Shown here one piece after another: positions 8,627 to 16,481 of a DNA stretch of 64,000 nt (position 1 is its first letter; each line of letters starts with the position of its first letter). Both the position numbers and the translations under genes were made by a program. The notes beneath the pieces are model-generated. The model had not been told where the DNA came from, ran no database searches, and worked only from the letters and a program-made list of their open reading frames with translations. The stretch comes from UBA2991 sp965221735 (GTDB lineage Bacteria > Chloroflexota > Dehalococcoidia > Tepidiformales > Tepidiformaceae), in contig OZ244910.1 of assembly GCA_965221735.1 (NCBI GenBank), positions 1,054,001 through 1,118,000 of the forward strand. The letters run 5' to 3'.

Positions 8627-9525
8627 GCGCGGCCCAGATGGACGCCGAGCTTCAGCTCTCCTGGTGGGGACGCAAGACGCGCGAGTCCCTGTTCTTCGCC
8701 ACCCTCAACGGCATCATTCACAACCCCCAGGGCGCGATCGCCATCGTCGGGCTCGTGTTGCTGGTTGTCGGGGCTGTTGGCGCGCCCCTCGTCGCCCAGC
8801 ACGACCCCATCGCCCAGGATGCCGCCGGACGCTTCCTCGCTCCCTCCACGGAACACTGGTTCGGCACCGACGAGCTCCGCCGTGACCTCTTTTCGCGCAC
8901 CCTCTTCGGGCTGCGCGCCTCCTTCGCGGTGAGCCTGATCAGCGTAGCCATCGGCACGGCCATCGGCGTGACCGTCGGTTTCCTCGCCGGCTTCCTCGGT
9001 GGGCTTGCCGAAGCTGCTGCCATGCGCATCGTCGATGCCTTGCTCGCGTTCCCCGGCCTGCTTGCCGCCCTGGCAATCCTCAACATCCTGGGGCCCGGCG
9101 TGAGGAGCATCGGCATCGCGATCGCGTTCTTCACCATCCCCGCCTTCGCGAGGCTGGCGCGTGCCCAGATGCTCGCCGAGAAGAACAAGGACTACGTCCT
9201 CGCCTCCCAGGCCCTCGGCGCCAGCCCGCAACGCATCATCTTCCGCCACATCGCCATCAACGCCTTCCCGCCCCTCCTCACGCAGATGGCGCTGCTGATG
9301 GCGGTGGCCGTGCTCATCACCGCCGCTCTCAGCTTCCTCGGGCTGGGCGACAACCCGCCCGCGCCCTCGCTCGGTGGCCTCCTCAACGTCAGCCGCCAGT
9401 ACCTGCGCGAGGCCTGGTGGTATGCCGTCTGCCCCGGCGCCGTCTTCGCCCTGCTCCTCTTCTGCCTGAACCTCCTCTCCGACGCGATCAACGAAGCATC
9501 GAGCCCGTACCAGAGGCGTCGATGA
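8623..9525 (+). CDS. ABC transporter permease, DppC/OppC type, 300 aa
   Basis: Second membrane subunit of the importer. It has the OppC_N-type first helix (AIAIVGLVLLVVGAVGAPL), the conserved HWFGTDELRRDLFSRTLFG segment before the core, and an EAA loop (YVLASQALGASPQRIIFRH) near residue 190. It overlaps the upstream permease by four bases. No DppD/DppF ATPase genes follow; the next gene is a sulfatase. The ATPases must therefore be encoded elsewhere or shared with another transporter. Confidence 0.92.
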   Translation: MSAAQMDAELQLSWWGRKTRESLFFATLNGIIHNPQGAIAIVGLVLLVVGAVGAPLVAQHDPIAQDAAGRFLAPSTEHWFGTDELRRDLFSRTLFGLRASFAVSLISVAIGTAIGVTVGFLAGFLGGLAEAAAMRIVDALLAFPGLLAALAILNILGPGVRSIGIAIAFFTIPAFARLARAQMLAEKNKDYVLASQALGASPQRIIFRHIAINAFPPLLTQMALLMAVAVLITAALSFLGLGDNPPAPSLGGLLNVSRQYLREAWWYAVCPGAVFALLLFCLNLLSDAINEASSPYQRRR

Positions 9526-9573
9526 CGGCCATCACGCTGATGGAGCGCCCGCACACCCCAGGAGGAACCTCCC

Positions 9574-11097
9574 ATGCCCGCTGACTCCAGGCCCAACATC
9601 GTCGTCATCATGGCCGACCAGCACCGCGCCGACGCGCTCGGCTGCTACGGCAACGACATCATCCGCACGCCCAACATCGACCGCCTCGCGGCCGAGGGCG
9701 CGCGTTTTGGCCGGGCCTTCTGCCAGGGGCCGCTGTGCATGCCCGCCCGCTGGTCGCTGCTGACGGGCCGCTACGTCCGCGACCACGGCGTGTTCGAGAA
9801 CGACTGGGACATGACCCAGGACATCCCCAACCTCGCCCAGCACCTCCAGCAGGCCGGCTACTACACGAGCTGCATCGGCAAGATGCACCTCTTCGCCGAC
9901 GAGACGCTCGTCTGCGGAAGGCCGGACATGGTCTCCGATCCCAGCGTGACGGCTCGCTATCGAGCGGTCGGTTTCGATGAGCCGCACCCGGGGCCGGAGA
10001 AGAACGGGGTCATGGGCCTCGACTGCGAGTACGTGGACCACCTGAAGGAACGGGGCCTCTTCGAGATGTACGGCGAGTGGTTCCACCTGCGCGCCTACCC
10101 CAAGAAGACGCGCGACCACCTCGGACTCCCCATGTGGTTCCCCGAGTCAACGCCCCTGCCCAACGACGCCTACCTCGACACGTGGACCGGTCAGCAGGTC
10201 GTCGACTGGATCGACGGGTACGACCGCGACGAGCCCTTCTTCCAGTGGGTCGGGTTCCCCGGGCCGCACGAGCCCCACGATGCGCCCAGCGAGTACGTCG
10301 ACCTCTACCGCAGGACCGAGATCCCCGTCGGCGAGCGCATTCCCCCGCAGGTCCCCGAGTCGGGACCGCTCCACACGCTCATGCGCTGGCTTCAGACGAC
10401 GGCCCAGTGGGAGGGGCTCACCGACGACATCGTCGAGCTCCTCACCCGTTACTACTACGCCAACATCACCGCTATCGATGACCAGGTCGGGGCCATCGTC
10501 GACGCCCTCGAACGCAAGGGCATCCTCGACAACACCTGGATCATCTACACCGCCGACCACGGCGAGATGATGGGCGACCACTGGATGCTCTGGAAGATGC
10601 TCTTCTACGAGCAGTCCGCCACCGTTCCCCTCATCATCCGCCCCCCCGCCGGGATGGAGGGGCTCAGCGTCGACGGCATCGTCGAGCACGTGGACGTGAC
10701 CGCCACGATCGAGGCTCTCACGGGCATCGCGCCGCTCCCCGGCAACGAGGGCAACTCGCTCATCGGCCACGTCGACGGCAGTGGCGCCGGCCCGACCCGC
10801 GAGGTCGCGCACAGCGAGAACTACGGGTTCGGCATGTTCGCCACCGACCGCTACAAGCTGGTCGTCTTCGAGGACACGCAGGAGCCGGTCCAGCTCTTCG
10901 ACTTCCAGGAGGATCCCGACGAGAACTGGAACGTGGTCGCGGATCCGGCCTATGCGGACGTGATCGAGCAGATGATGCAAGACCACGTCCGCCCGTTCTT
11001 CGAGACACCGCCGCAGCGGCCGGCAAAGGGCATCTGGGAGGTCCAGGCCGGGCGCTACGAAGGCAATCGCCACCTGGCGGTGCGGAATCCCCGCTAG
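9574..11097 (+). CDS. type I sulfatase / phosphonate-monoester-hydrolase-like, 507 aa
   Basis: Alkaline-phosphatase-superfamily hydrolase with a formylglycine site at C55-M-P-A-R59 followed by WSLLTGR. The metal ligands begin at D15-Q-H in VVIMADQHRAD, and a late metal site is YTADHGEMMGDHW near residue 327. The CxPAR form is shared by sulfatases and by phosphonate or phosphate diester hydrolases, so the leaving group is uncertain. It is cytosolic by sequence (no signal peptide) and 507 residues is normal for the group. It lies 48 bases after the ABC permeases with its own strong AGGAGG, suggesting it processes what that transporter imports. The FGE at 4788-5801 should activate it. Confidence 0.9.
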   Translation: MPADSRPNIVVIMADQHRADALGCYGNDIIRTPNIDRLAAEGARFGRAFCQGPLCMPARWSLLTGRYVRDHGVFENDWDMTQDIPNLAQHLQQAGYYTSCIGKMHLFADETLVCGRPDMVSDPSVTARYRAVGFDEPHPGPEKNGVMGLDCEYVDHLKERGLFEMYGEWFHLRAYPKKTRDHLGLPMWFPESTPLPNDAYLDTWTGQQVVDWIDGYDRDEPFFQWVGFPGPHEPHDAPSEYVDLYRRTEIPVGERIPPQVPESGPLHTLMRWLQTTAQWEGLTDDIVELLTRYYYANITAIDDQVGAIVDALERKGILDNTWIIYTADHGEMMGDHWMLWKMLFYEQSATVPLIIRPPAGMEGLSVDGIVEHVDVTATIEALTGIAPLPGNEGNSLIGHVDGSGAGPTREVAHSENYGFGMFATDRYKLVVFEDTQEPVQLFDFQEDPDENWNVVADPAYADVIEQMMQDHVRPFFETPPQRPAKGIWEVQAGRYEGNRHLAVRNPR

Positions 11098-11197
11098 CGG
11101 CTGGTGCTCTCCTCCGGCGTGAGCGGGGTCACTCCGGGGATATTCGCTTTTCGTGTAGGCTCCCGGCACGTTTCCGACGTGTCTGGGAGGCCTGTGC

Positions 11198-12670
11198 ATG
11201 GCCGCGAAACTCCGCCTCTATCGCCGTCCGGCCATCATCCTTGCAATAACCGCCATCGGCGCGGCCGCCATCTTCCTTGGCCGTCCCGCCATTGCCCAGG
11301 CCGCCGCCGTCGACGGCGAAACCGAGTTCGTCCTCAACACCTTCGCCTTCCTCATCTGGGGCGCGCTCGTGATGTGGATGTGCGCCGGATTCACGATGCT
11401 CGAGTCCGGCTCCGTCCGCACCAAGAACGCCTCGATGATCTGCCTGAAGAACATCGGCATCTACTCGATCGCCGGCCTCGCCTATTTCGTCATCGGCTAC
11501 AACCTCATGTACGTCGACGTCGTCGGCGACTTCATCGGTTCCTTCAACCTGCTCTACCAGGCCTCCGACGTTGAGCTCGCCCTCCTCGAAGGCGAAGCCA
11601 CCGCTGACGCCGTCCTCGCGGACGAGTCCTACGCGACCATGTCCGACTGGTTCTTCCAGATGGTCTTCGTGGCAACCGCCGCCTCGATCGTCTCCGGCGC
11701 GCTCGCCGAGCGGGTCAAGATGTGGCCGTTCTTCTTCTTCACCCTCGCCCTCACCGCCGTCATCTACCCGATCGTCGGCGCCTGGACGTGGGGCGGCGGC
11801 TGGCTCGCCGACCTCGGCTTCCAGGACTTTGCCGGCTCGACCATCGTGCACGGCGTCGGCGGCTGGGCCGCGCTCGCGGGCATCCTCGTCGTGGGCCCGC
11901 GGCTCGGGAAGTTCCGCGCCGACGGCAGCGTCCGGCCGACGCCGCCCTCGAACGTCCTGGTCGTGACCCTCGGCGTCTTCATCCTCTGGCTCGGCTGGTT
12001 CGGCTTCAACGGAGGCTCGCAGCTCGCCCTCGCCAGCACCCTCGACGCCGTCTCCATGAGCCATGTGCTCGTCAACACGAACCTCGCCGCTGCCGCCGGA
12101 GTCATGGCCGCCCTCGCGATCTCGCGCTTCGTCCTCCGCCGGATCGACCTGATCGCCGGGCTCAACGGCGCCATCGCCGGGCTGGTCTCCATCACCGCCG
12201 GCCCCCAGATCACCGAACACTGGTGGGCCATCATCATCGGCGCCATCGGCGGCGTGATCTGCACGCTCGGCATCAAGGCCCTGGAGAAGCTCAAGCTCGA
12301 TGATGTCGTCGGCGCCGTTCCCGCCCACCTCTTCGCCGGTATCTGGGGCACGCTCGCCGTCTGCATCGCCGCCGGCGGCGACTTCGGCGCGCAGATCGCG
12401 GGCATTGCCGCCATCGGCGCCTTCGTGTTCGTGGTTTCGTTCGTGCTCTGGCAGGCCCTGGCCCTGACGGTGCAGGCGCGAGTCACGCCGGAAGTCGAGG
12501 AGCTCGGCCAGGACGCCGGCGAGCTCGGCATCGAGGCCTATCCCGAGTTCGTCGTCATGCCCGAGGATTTTCCCTCTCCGGGGGAGGCGCGGGACATGGC
12601 AACGACGACCGTCATCTACGAACGCGTGCGCGCCATCGCCTATCGCTTCCGTTCCTCCCGCCCGCAATAG
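11198..12670 (+). CDS. amt: Amt-family ammonium transporter, 490 aa
   Basis: Forms the ammonium-conducting channel of the inner membrane. A cleavable-type N-terminal signal (about residues 12-35, ending AIAQA) precedes eleven predicted helices. Family marks include CAGFTMLESG near residue 62, the twin pore histidines H218 (TIVHGVGGWAAL) and H377 (AVPAHLFAGIWG), and a C-terminal tail ending with the E-L-x-x-E-A-Y motif that couples subunits in the trimer. No glnK gene is adjacent, so PII control would have to act in trans. There is a good ribosome-binding site (GGGAGG) and a TAGGCT box about 40 bases upstream. Confidence 0.95.
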   Translation: MAAKLRLYRRPAIILAITAIGAAAIFLGRPAIAQAAAVDGETEFVLNTFAFLIWGALVMWMCAGFTMLESGSVRTKNASMICLKNIGIYSIAGLAYFVIGYNLMYVDVVGDFIGSFNLLYQASDVELALLEGEATADAVLADESYATMSDWFFQMVFVATAASIVSGALAERVKMWPFFFFTLALTAVIYPIVGAWTWGGGWLADLGFQDFAGSTIVHGVGGWAALAGILVVGPRLGKFRADGSVRPTPPSNVLVVTLGVFILWLGWFGFNGGSQLALASTLDAVSMSHVLVNTNLAAAAGVMAALAISRFVLRRIDLIAGLNGAIAGLVSITAGPQITEHWWAIIIGAIGGVICTLGIKALEKLKLDDVVGAVPAHLFAGIWGTLAVCIAAGGDFGAQIAGIAAIGAFVFVVSFVLWQALALTVQARVTPEVEELGQDAGELGIEAYPEFVVMPEDFPSPGEARDMATTTVIYERVRAIAYRFRSSRPQ

Positions 12671-12687
12671 GGCTCCGGGAACGAGCC
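12671..12687 (+). terminator. small hairpin after amt
   Basis: GGCTC (12671-12675) and GAGCC (12683-12687) can pair directly after the amt stop codon. There is no T-run, so it is only a weak terminator candidate or an mRNA 3' stabiliser. Confidence 0.25.
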
Positions 12688-12726
12688 GGACTGAGCGCCA
12701 CCCCGGATCGCGTCCGCCGGAGCCGG

Positions 12727-12762
12727 ACATGCGTTGCACATGTGCTAATGTGGAACGCATGT
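12727..12762. promoter_or_regulatory. nested palindromic operator and promoter of the vapBC-like operon
   Basis: ACATGCGTT (12727-12735) and AACGCATGT (12754-12762) form a perfect 9-bp inverted repeat. Its centre holds a second perfect palindrome, GCACATGTGC (12736-12745). The -10 box TAATGT (12746-12751) lies inside, and the right arm covers the antitoxin ATG at 12759. This is the layout expected for toxin-antitoxin autorepression. The seven-base gap from -10 box to ATG implies a leaderless mRNA. Confidence 0.75.
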
Positions 12763-12989
12763 CCAAGATGATTCAGATCCGCAACGTGCCCGATGACGTG
12801 CATCGGGAGGCGAAGGTCCGCGCCGCCCGTGCCGGCATGACCCTCTCTGCCTACCTGCTGCGTCAGCTCGAACGTGCCCTCGAGGCGCCCGACATCGAAG
12901 AACTGATGGAGAGAATAGGGTCGTTGGAGCGTATCCAGACTACCGAGACTGCTGCCGAGATCATTCGGGCGGAACGTGACGCGCGGTGA
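12759..12989 (+). CDS. vapB: ribbon-helix-helix antitoxin, VapB/FitA-like, 76 aa
   Basis: Binds and neutralises the PIN toxin encoded next to it and represses the operon. Residues 1-40 form an RHH DNA-binding domain: a beta strand (KMIQIRNVP) followed by two helices with the RAARAGMTLSAYL turn. The acidic C-terminal half (about 45-76) would wrap the toxin. I chose ATG at 12759, not the frame-extending ATG at 12729, because the RHH strand starts there and the operator overlaps it. The stop overlaps the toxin start by four bases (GTGA). Confidence 0.88.
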   Translation: MSKMIQIRNVPDDVHREAKVRAARAGMTLSAYLLRQLERALEAPDIEELMERIGSLERIQTTETAAEIIRAERDAR

Positions 12990-13393
12990 TCATCGCCGAC
13001 GCCTCCGTGGTGGTCGACATGTTCATTGGCCGTGGGGGGGTGGCGGGCGACGAGCTGCGCGAGCGCCTCGCAAGTGGGGAGTTGGTGAGCGCTCCCCACT
13101 TGCTGGATGCTGAGGTCGCTCAAGCCTTCAGGCGCTTGTCGATGCAGCGAGAGATGACGGTCAGCAGGGCCACGAACTGCTTGCGGGAGCTGGCGGTCCT
13201 CCCGATCACGCGGTACGCCCACGGGTGGCTCCTGCCCCGTGCCTTCGAGCTACGCGACAACGTGACCATCTACGACGGCCTCTACCTCGCTCTTGCCGAA
13301 GCGCTCGATGCCCCCTTCCTGACGTGCGACTCGGCGCTCTCCGATGTGCCCGCGTGCCACGCCCGGGTGGAGGTTCTGGGCGCGGCCAGCTAG
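12986..13393 (+). CDS. vapC: PIN-domain toxin, VapC-like ribonuclease, 135 aa
   Basis: Mg-dependent endoribonuclease toxin of the VapBC type; members usually cut tRNA or rRNA. All four acidic active-site residues of the PIN fold are present: D5 (IADASVVVD), E43 (LLDAEVAQA), D97 (TIYDGLYLA) and D114 (LTCDSAL). Length is normal. The start is GTG at 12986, overlapping the antitoxin stop, giving coupled translation. No nuclease residue is missing, so the module looks functional. Confidence 0.9.
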   Translation: MIIADASVVVDMFIGRGGVAGDELRERLASGELVSAPHLLDAEVAQAFRRLSMQREMTVSRATNCLRELAVLPITRYAHGWLLPRAFELRDNVTIYDGLYLALAEALDAPFLTCDSALSDVPACHARVEVLGAAS

Positions 13394-13455
13394 TAGCGCC
13401 CCGCCCCGTCAGGCCGCTTACACCCGCCTCCCCGAACCCAATCATGCTGGCCGTG

Positions 13456-13461
13456 TAGCAT
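13456..13461 (+). promoter_or_regulatory. -10 box of the GPP34 gene
   Basis: TAGCAT preceded by TG (extended -10 style), 28 bases before the ATG. The gene also has GGGAGG, so this is a leadered promoter. Confidence 0.35.
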
Positions 13462-13489
13462 TGCCGCGTCAGGGAGGCCATAGACCGTA

Positions 13490-14146
13490 ATGCTGAGATT
13501 CGCCGAAGAGATCATTCTGCTCCTGCTCCGCGACGAGGACGGGACCTTCGTCCACGTCCCCAACTGGTCGATGGACCGCGCCATCGCCGGCGCCGTGCTC
13601 ATGGACCTGGCGATGGAGAACCGCATCGATACCGACCTCGAGAACCTCATCCTGGTCGACTCCACACCTCTTGGCGACAGCCTCCTCGACCCCACCCTCG
13701 CCGACATCGCCGCCGACGAAACCCGCGATCCCCGCTACTGGGTCGAGCAAGTCGCCCAGCGCGCCCCCGAGCTTCGCGAAGAGGCGCTGAAGCGCCTCGT
13801 CGACGGCGGCATCCTCGAGCGCCAGGATGATCGCTTCCTCTGGGTCTTCCGCTCGCGCCGCTACCCCATGGTCGATGGCAAGGCCGAGCGCGAAGTGAAG
13901 CTGCGCATCATGGGCATCCTCTTCAGCGAGGAAATCCCCGACCCGCGCGACGTCGTCATCATCTGCCTCGTCGACGCCTGCCGTATCTTCCGCGAGCTTC
14001 TCTCCAAGCGTGAGCTGGAGCAGGTCACGCCCCGCATCGAGCAGGTTCGCAAGCTCGACCTCATCGGTCAGGCCATGGCCCAGGCCATCCGCGACATCGA
14101 GGTCTGGATCACGACCGCCCAGATCGAAGGGCGGATGCTCTACTAG
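13490..14146 (+). CDS. GOLPH3/VPS74 (GPP34) family protein, 218 aa
   Basis: The whole protein fits the GPP34 fold: the opening FAEEIILLLLRDEDG, the helix with DRAIAGAVLMDLAMENRI, the hinge LVDGGILERQDDRFLWVF, and the C-terminal RELLSKRELEQ region. In eukaryotes these proteins bind phosphatidylinositol-4-phosphate and hold glycosyltransferases in the Golgi. Bacterial homologues are widespread in some phyla but of unknown function, possibly membrane-surface adaptors. The start has GGGAGG upstream. The next gene, a methyltransferase, begins about 15 bases downstream, so they probably share an mRNA. Confidence 0.85.
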   Translation: MLRFAEEIILLLLRDEDGTFVHVPNWSMDRAIAGAVLMDLAMENRIDTDLENLILVDSTPLGDSLLDPTLADIAADETRDPRYWVEQVAQRAPELREEALKRLVDGGILERQDDRFLWVFRSRRYPMVDGKAEREVKLRIMGILFSEEIPDPRDVVIICLVDACRIFRELLSKRELEQVTPRIEQVRKLDLIGQAMAQAIRDIEVWITTAQIEGRMLY

Positions 14147-14160
14147 ACAAGGGGCAGCCC

Positions 14161-14925
14161 ACGACCACGCCGCGGGACGAACTGATCGACCACTGGCTCC
14201 GGGAAGAGCAGGAGCCGTTCACCGGCTGGGACTTCTCCCACCTCCACGGCGGCATGGACGAAGGCCGCGAGCCCTGGTCGTACCTCGACCGCGCCGCCGA
14301 GCTCATGGCGCGCTCCCAGTCCGTGCTCGACATGGATACCGGTGGCGGCGAGAAGCTGCTGAGCCTGCGCGACCACTGGCCCGCGAGGGTTGTCGCCACC
14401 GAGGACTACCCGCCGAACTTCGAGCTGGCTTCCGGACGGCTGTCACCCCGGGGCGCGACGGTCGTCCGCGTGGCGCTCTCCGACACAGCGTCCATGCCGT
14501 TCGCGAACGGCGAGTTCGACCTCGTCCTGAACCGGCACGCCGCCTTCAACCCGCCGGAGGTCGCCCGCATCCTCGCGGTGGGCGGCTCCTTCCTCACGCA
14601 GCAGGTGCACGGCATGTGGGCCTGGGATCTGCAGGCCGCCTTCGATGCCGCCCCACAGTGGCCCGACGCAACCCCGGAGAAGTACGCGCCCCTGCTCGAA
14701 GCGGCCGGTCTGGCCATCGAGACCCTTGAGGAGTGGGAGGGCCGCCTGGTCTTCGCCGACGTGGGCGCAATCGTCTACTACCTGAAGGCCACTCCCTGGG
14801 AAGTTCCCGGCTTCACCGTGAGCACCCACCTCCCGTACCTGCTCGCCCTGCAGGAGCGACTGGAAGCGGGCGAGGAGCTGGGATTCCACGCGGCGAAATA
14901 CCTCATCGAGGCCCGCAAGCCGTAG
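14161..14925 (+). CDS. SAM-dependent class I methyltransferase with apparent ACG start, about 254 aa
   Basis: Class I methyltransferase. The SAM-binding glycine motif is VLDMDTGGGEKLLSL; a later NGEFDLVLNRHAAFNP segment is the motif IV region. Substrate is unknown. The first conventional start is ATG at 14254, but family-like sequence (EQEPFTGWDFSHLHGGM) runs upstream of it in the same frame. No ATG, GTG or TTG exists between the upstream stop (14146) and 14254. An ACG at 14161 has AAGGGG six bases upstream and gives an N-terminus of the expected length, so I place the start there; a sequencing error is possible. It is probably co-transcribed with the GPP34 gene. Confidence 0.75.
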   Translation, partial: TTTPRDELIDHWLREEQEPFTGWDFSHLHGGMDEGREPWSYLDRAAELMARSQSVLDMDTGGGEKLLSLRDHWPARVVATEDYPPNFELASGRLSPRGATVVRVALSDTASMPFANGEFDLVLNRHAAFNPPEVARILAVGGSFLTQQVHGMWAWDLQAAFDAAPQWPDATPEKYAPLLEAAGLAIETLEEWEGRLVFADVGAIVYYLKATPWEVPGFTVSTHLPYLLALQERLEAGEELGFHAAKYLIEARKP

Positions 14926-14937
14926 CCCTGGCCGGAG

Positions 14938-15414
14938 TCAGTCGCGGGCCCAGCGCGCGAGCGCCCTGTCCGGGTTCGCCAGCTCCTTGACCGACTCGTA
15001 GTACCAGTCCTGCCACCCCTCGCGCGGCAGTCCCGTGAACAGCATCAGGTTGAGCGGGTAATGCTCACTGTCGGTCACGCGGCGGAAGTCGTCGCGGAAC
15101 AGGAACGTCGGCTTGCCCAGCGCGATCGCCATCCCCAGCTCCACCATGACGCCTTCATCCGGCGGCGCCCCGTTCACGACCGCGAAAATGGCGTCCGCCT
15201 CGCGCACGTCCTCGAAGTCCGCCTGCCCGATGCGCCACGCCCAGTCCGGCTGCGCCCGGTCGACCTGGTTATTCCGCGCAAACGGCTCCCACACCTCCAG
15301 CCCCAGCCCCTCCAGCGCCCCGACGAGCTGCGGCAGCAGCAGCGTCTTCTGCTGCTCCGAGAACCCGTACGGGCTCGCGAGGTAGATCGTCTTGCGGCCT
15401 TCAGAGCTTGTCAT
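14938..15414 (-). CDS. nucleoside 2-deoxyribosyltransferase-like protein, 158 aa
   Basis: Resembles enzymes that swap bases between deoxynucleosides or cleave nucleotide N-glycosidic bonds. Conserved parts: the N-terminal IYLASPYGF strand-loop, an acidic patch (ADFEDVREADAIFAVVNG), and PDEGVMVELGMAIALGKP near residue 87, where the Glu of VELG is the family's catalytic residue. Related folds act on other substrates (the DUF4406 and Rcl groups), so the exact reaction is uncertain. It converges with the methyltransferase gene, leaving 12 bases between stops. Confidence 0.8.
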   Translation of the reverse strand: MTSSEGRKTIYLASPYGFSEQQKTLLLPQLVGALEGLGLEVWEPFARNNQVDRAQPDWAWRIGQADFEDVREADAIFAVVNGAPPDEGVMVELGMAIALGKPTFLFRDDFRRVTDSEHYPLNLMLFTGLPREGWQDWYYESVKELANPDRALARWARD

Positions 15415-15497
15415 CGCCGTTTTGCGGCAGCGTCGGACACGGCGAGGCAGCGATCCTCATCTGGACCGCTGCCTGCGGAGTGGTGGTCCGGAAGCGC

Positions 15498-15941
15498 CTA
15501 GACCGGGACCGCGATCTTCGCGAACTCGCCGCTCAGGTCGGCCGGGCCGCGGTAGAGCGCCTGGAACTCGCGCGTCTGGATGTACCACTGCCCGTCGATG
15601 CGCGTGTACGTGTCCACGTAGCAGATCGAGTTCATCGAGCGCGAGCCGTCGGCCATGTTCAGGAACTCGCCCATGTACCAGCGGCCCCGCGCCGTGTCGC
15701 CCGTCACGTCGTCGACGACGCCCGAGTACACGTGCATGTAGACGTTGGGGATGCTGCCCATGATCTGTGTCCAGAGCGGCACCATTACCTCGCGGCCCTT
15801 GTGGACCTCGCCTACGTTCCACTCGCCGTCCGGCGCCCAGGTCTGGCCCCACGCCTCGGCATCGAAGCGGTTGACCGCATCGACGTAGCGCTCGGCCACC
15901 ATGCGGATGGCGGTGTAGTCCTCGACTGTTGGCTTACCCAT
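15498..15941 (-). CDS. SnoaL-like (NTF2 fold) protein, 147 aa
   Basis: Small cone-shaped NTF2/SnoaL-like protein; such proteins act as isomerases, hydrolases, cyclases or ligand binders, and the role is not predictable here. The family opening IRMVAERYVDAVNRFDAEAW and the later RGRWYMGEF and DGQWYIQTREF strands are clear. I chose ATG at 15941 because AGGAG lies seven bases upstream; longer frames lack support. The gene directly upstream is a paralogue with the same opening (AERYVDAVNR), so the pair arose by tandem duplication. Confidence 0.8.
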   Translation of the reverse strand: MGKPTVEDYTAIRMVAERYVDAVNRFDAEAWGQTWAPDGEWNVGEVHKGREVMVPLWTQIMGSIPNVYMHVYSGVVDDVTGDTARGRWYMGEFLNMADGSRSMNSICYVDTYTRIDGQWYIQTREFQALYRGPADLSGEFAKIAVPV

Positions 15942-16003
15942 TGCGTTTCTCCTGTTTGGTTTCGCCCTGCGCGCGCTGCGCCAGCGGGCCGCTGTTGATC
16001 GTG

Positions 16004-16429
16004 CTATCGCCGCTCGTAGGGGTAGAAGGATCCCTCCAGTTCGGCGCTGAAGAGCACGTAGTGCTCTCGCAGCGCGAAGCGCCACTCCCCGTTGATACGC
16101 ACAACATTGTCTTCGTACAGGGTCAGGCCGGTCAGGGGTGTAGCCTCGCCCCGCTGGACGTACTCCGTGTGGTACCACCGTGCCTTGGCTGTGTCGCCCT
16201 CGACGCGCTCAACGACGCCGGAGGTGACGGACATGAGAACCTCCATCCCCTCCACTGACATGTCCCAGAAGCGGGCCAGCGCGTTGTGGCCGCGGGGCGG
16301 ATCGTCGCGCCCGTAATCGAACACGCTTTCCGGCGCCCACGTCGCCAGCCATGCGTCCTGGTCGCGGCGGTTGACGGCGTCGACGTAGCGCTCGGCGAGC
16401 TGGCGAATGGCGCTGTACTCATCCGGCAT
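16004..16429 (-). CDS. SnoaL-like (NTF2 fold) protein, paralogue, 141 aa
   Basis: Tandem paralogue of the gene at 15498-15941; both share AERYVDAVNR near residue 12, the TWAPE segment, a VTSGVVERVEGDTAKARWY-type strand and an REHY/REFQ C-terminal motif. They are divergent enough to differ in substrate. A TAGCAT box ends 10 bases before the ATG, so the leader would be very short or absent. Function unknown. Confidence 0.8.
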   Translation of the reverse strand: MPDEYSAIRQLAERYVDAVNRRDQDAWLATWAPESVFDYGRDDPPRGHNALARFWDMSVEGMEVLMSVTSGVVERVEGDTAKARWYHTEYVQRGEATPLTGLTLYEDNVVRINGEWRFALREHYVLFSAELEGSFYPYERR

Positions 16430-16481
16430 GGGACGCGCAATGCTACAGGGTTCGCGCCTCCGTTGGGGTGGTGGGGAGGCG

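Noticed and set aside
11129..12766. 545-codon open frame antisense to amt
   Set aside because: Composition-driven shadow; amt has full family motifs on the other strand.
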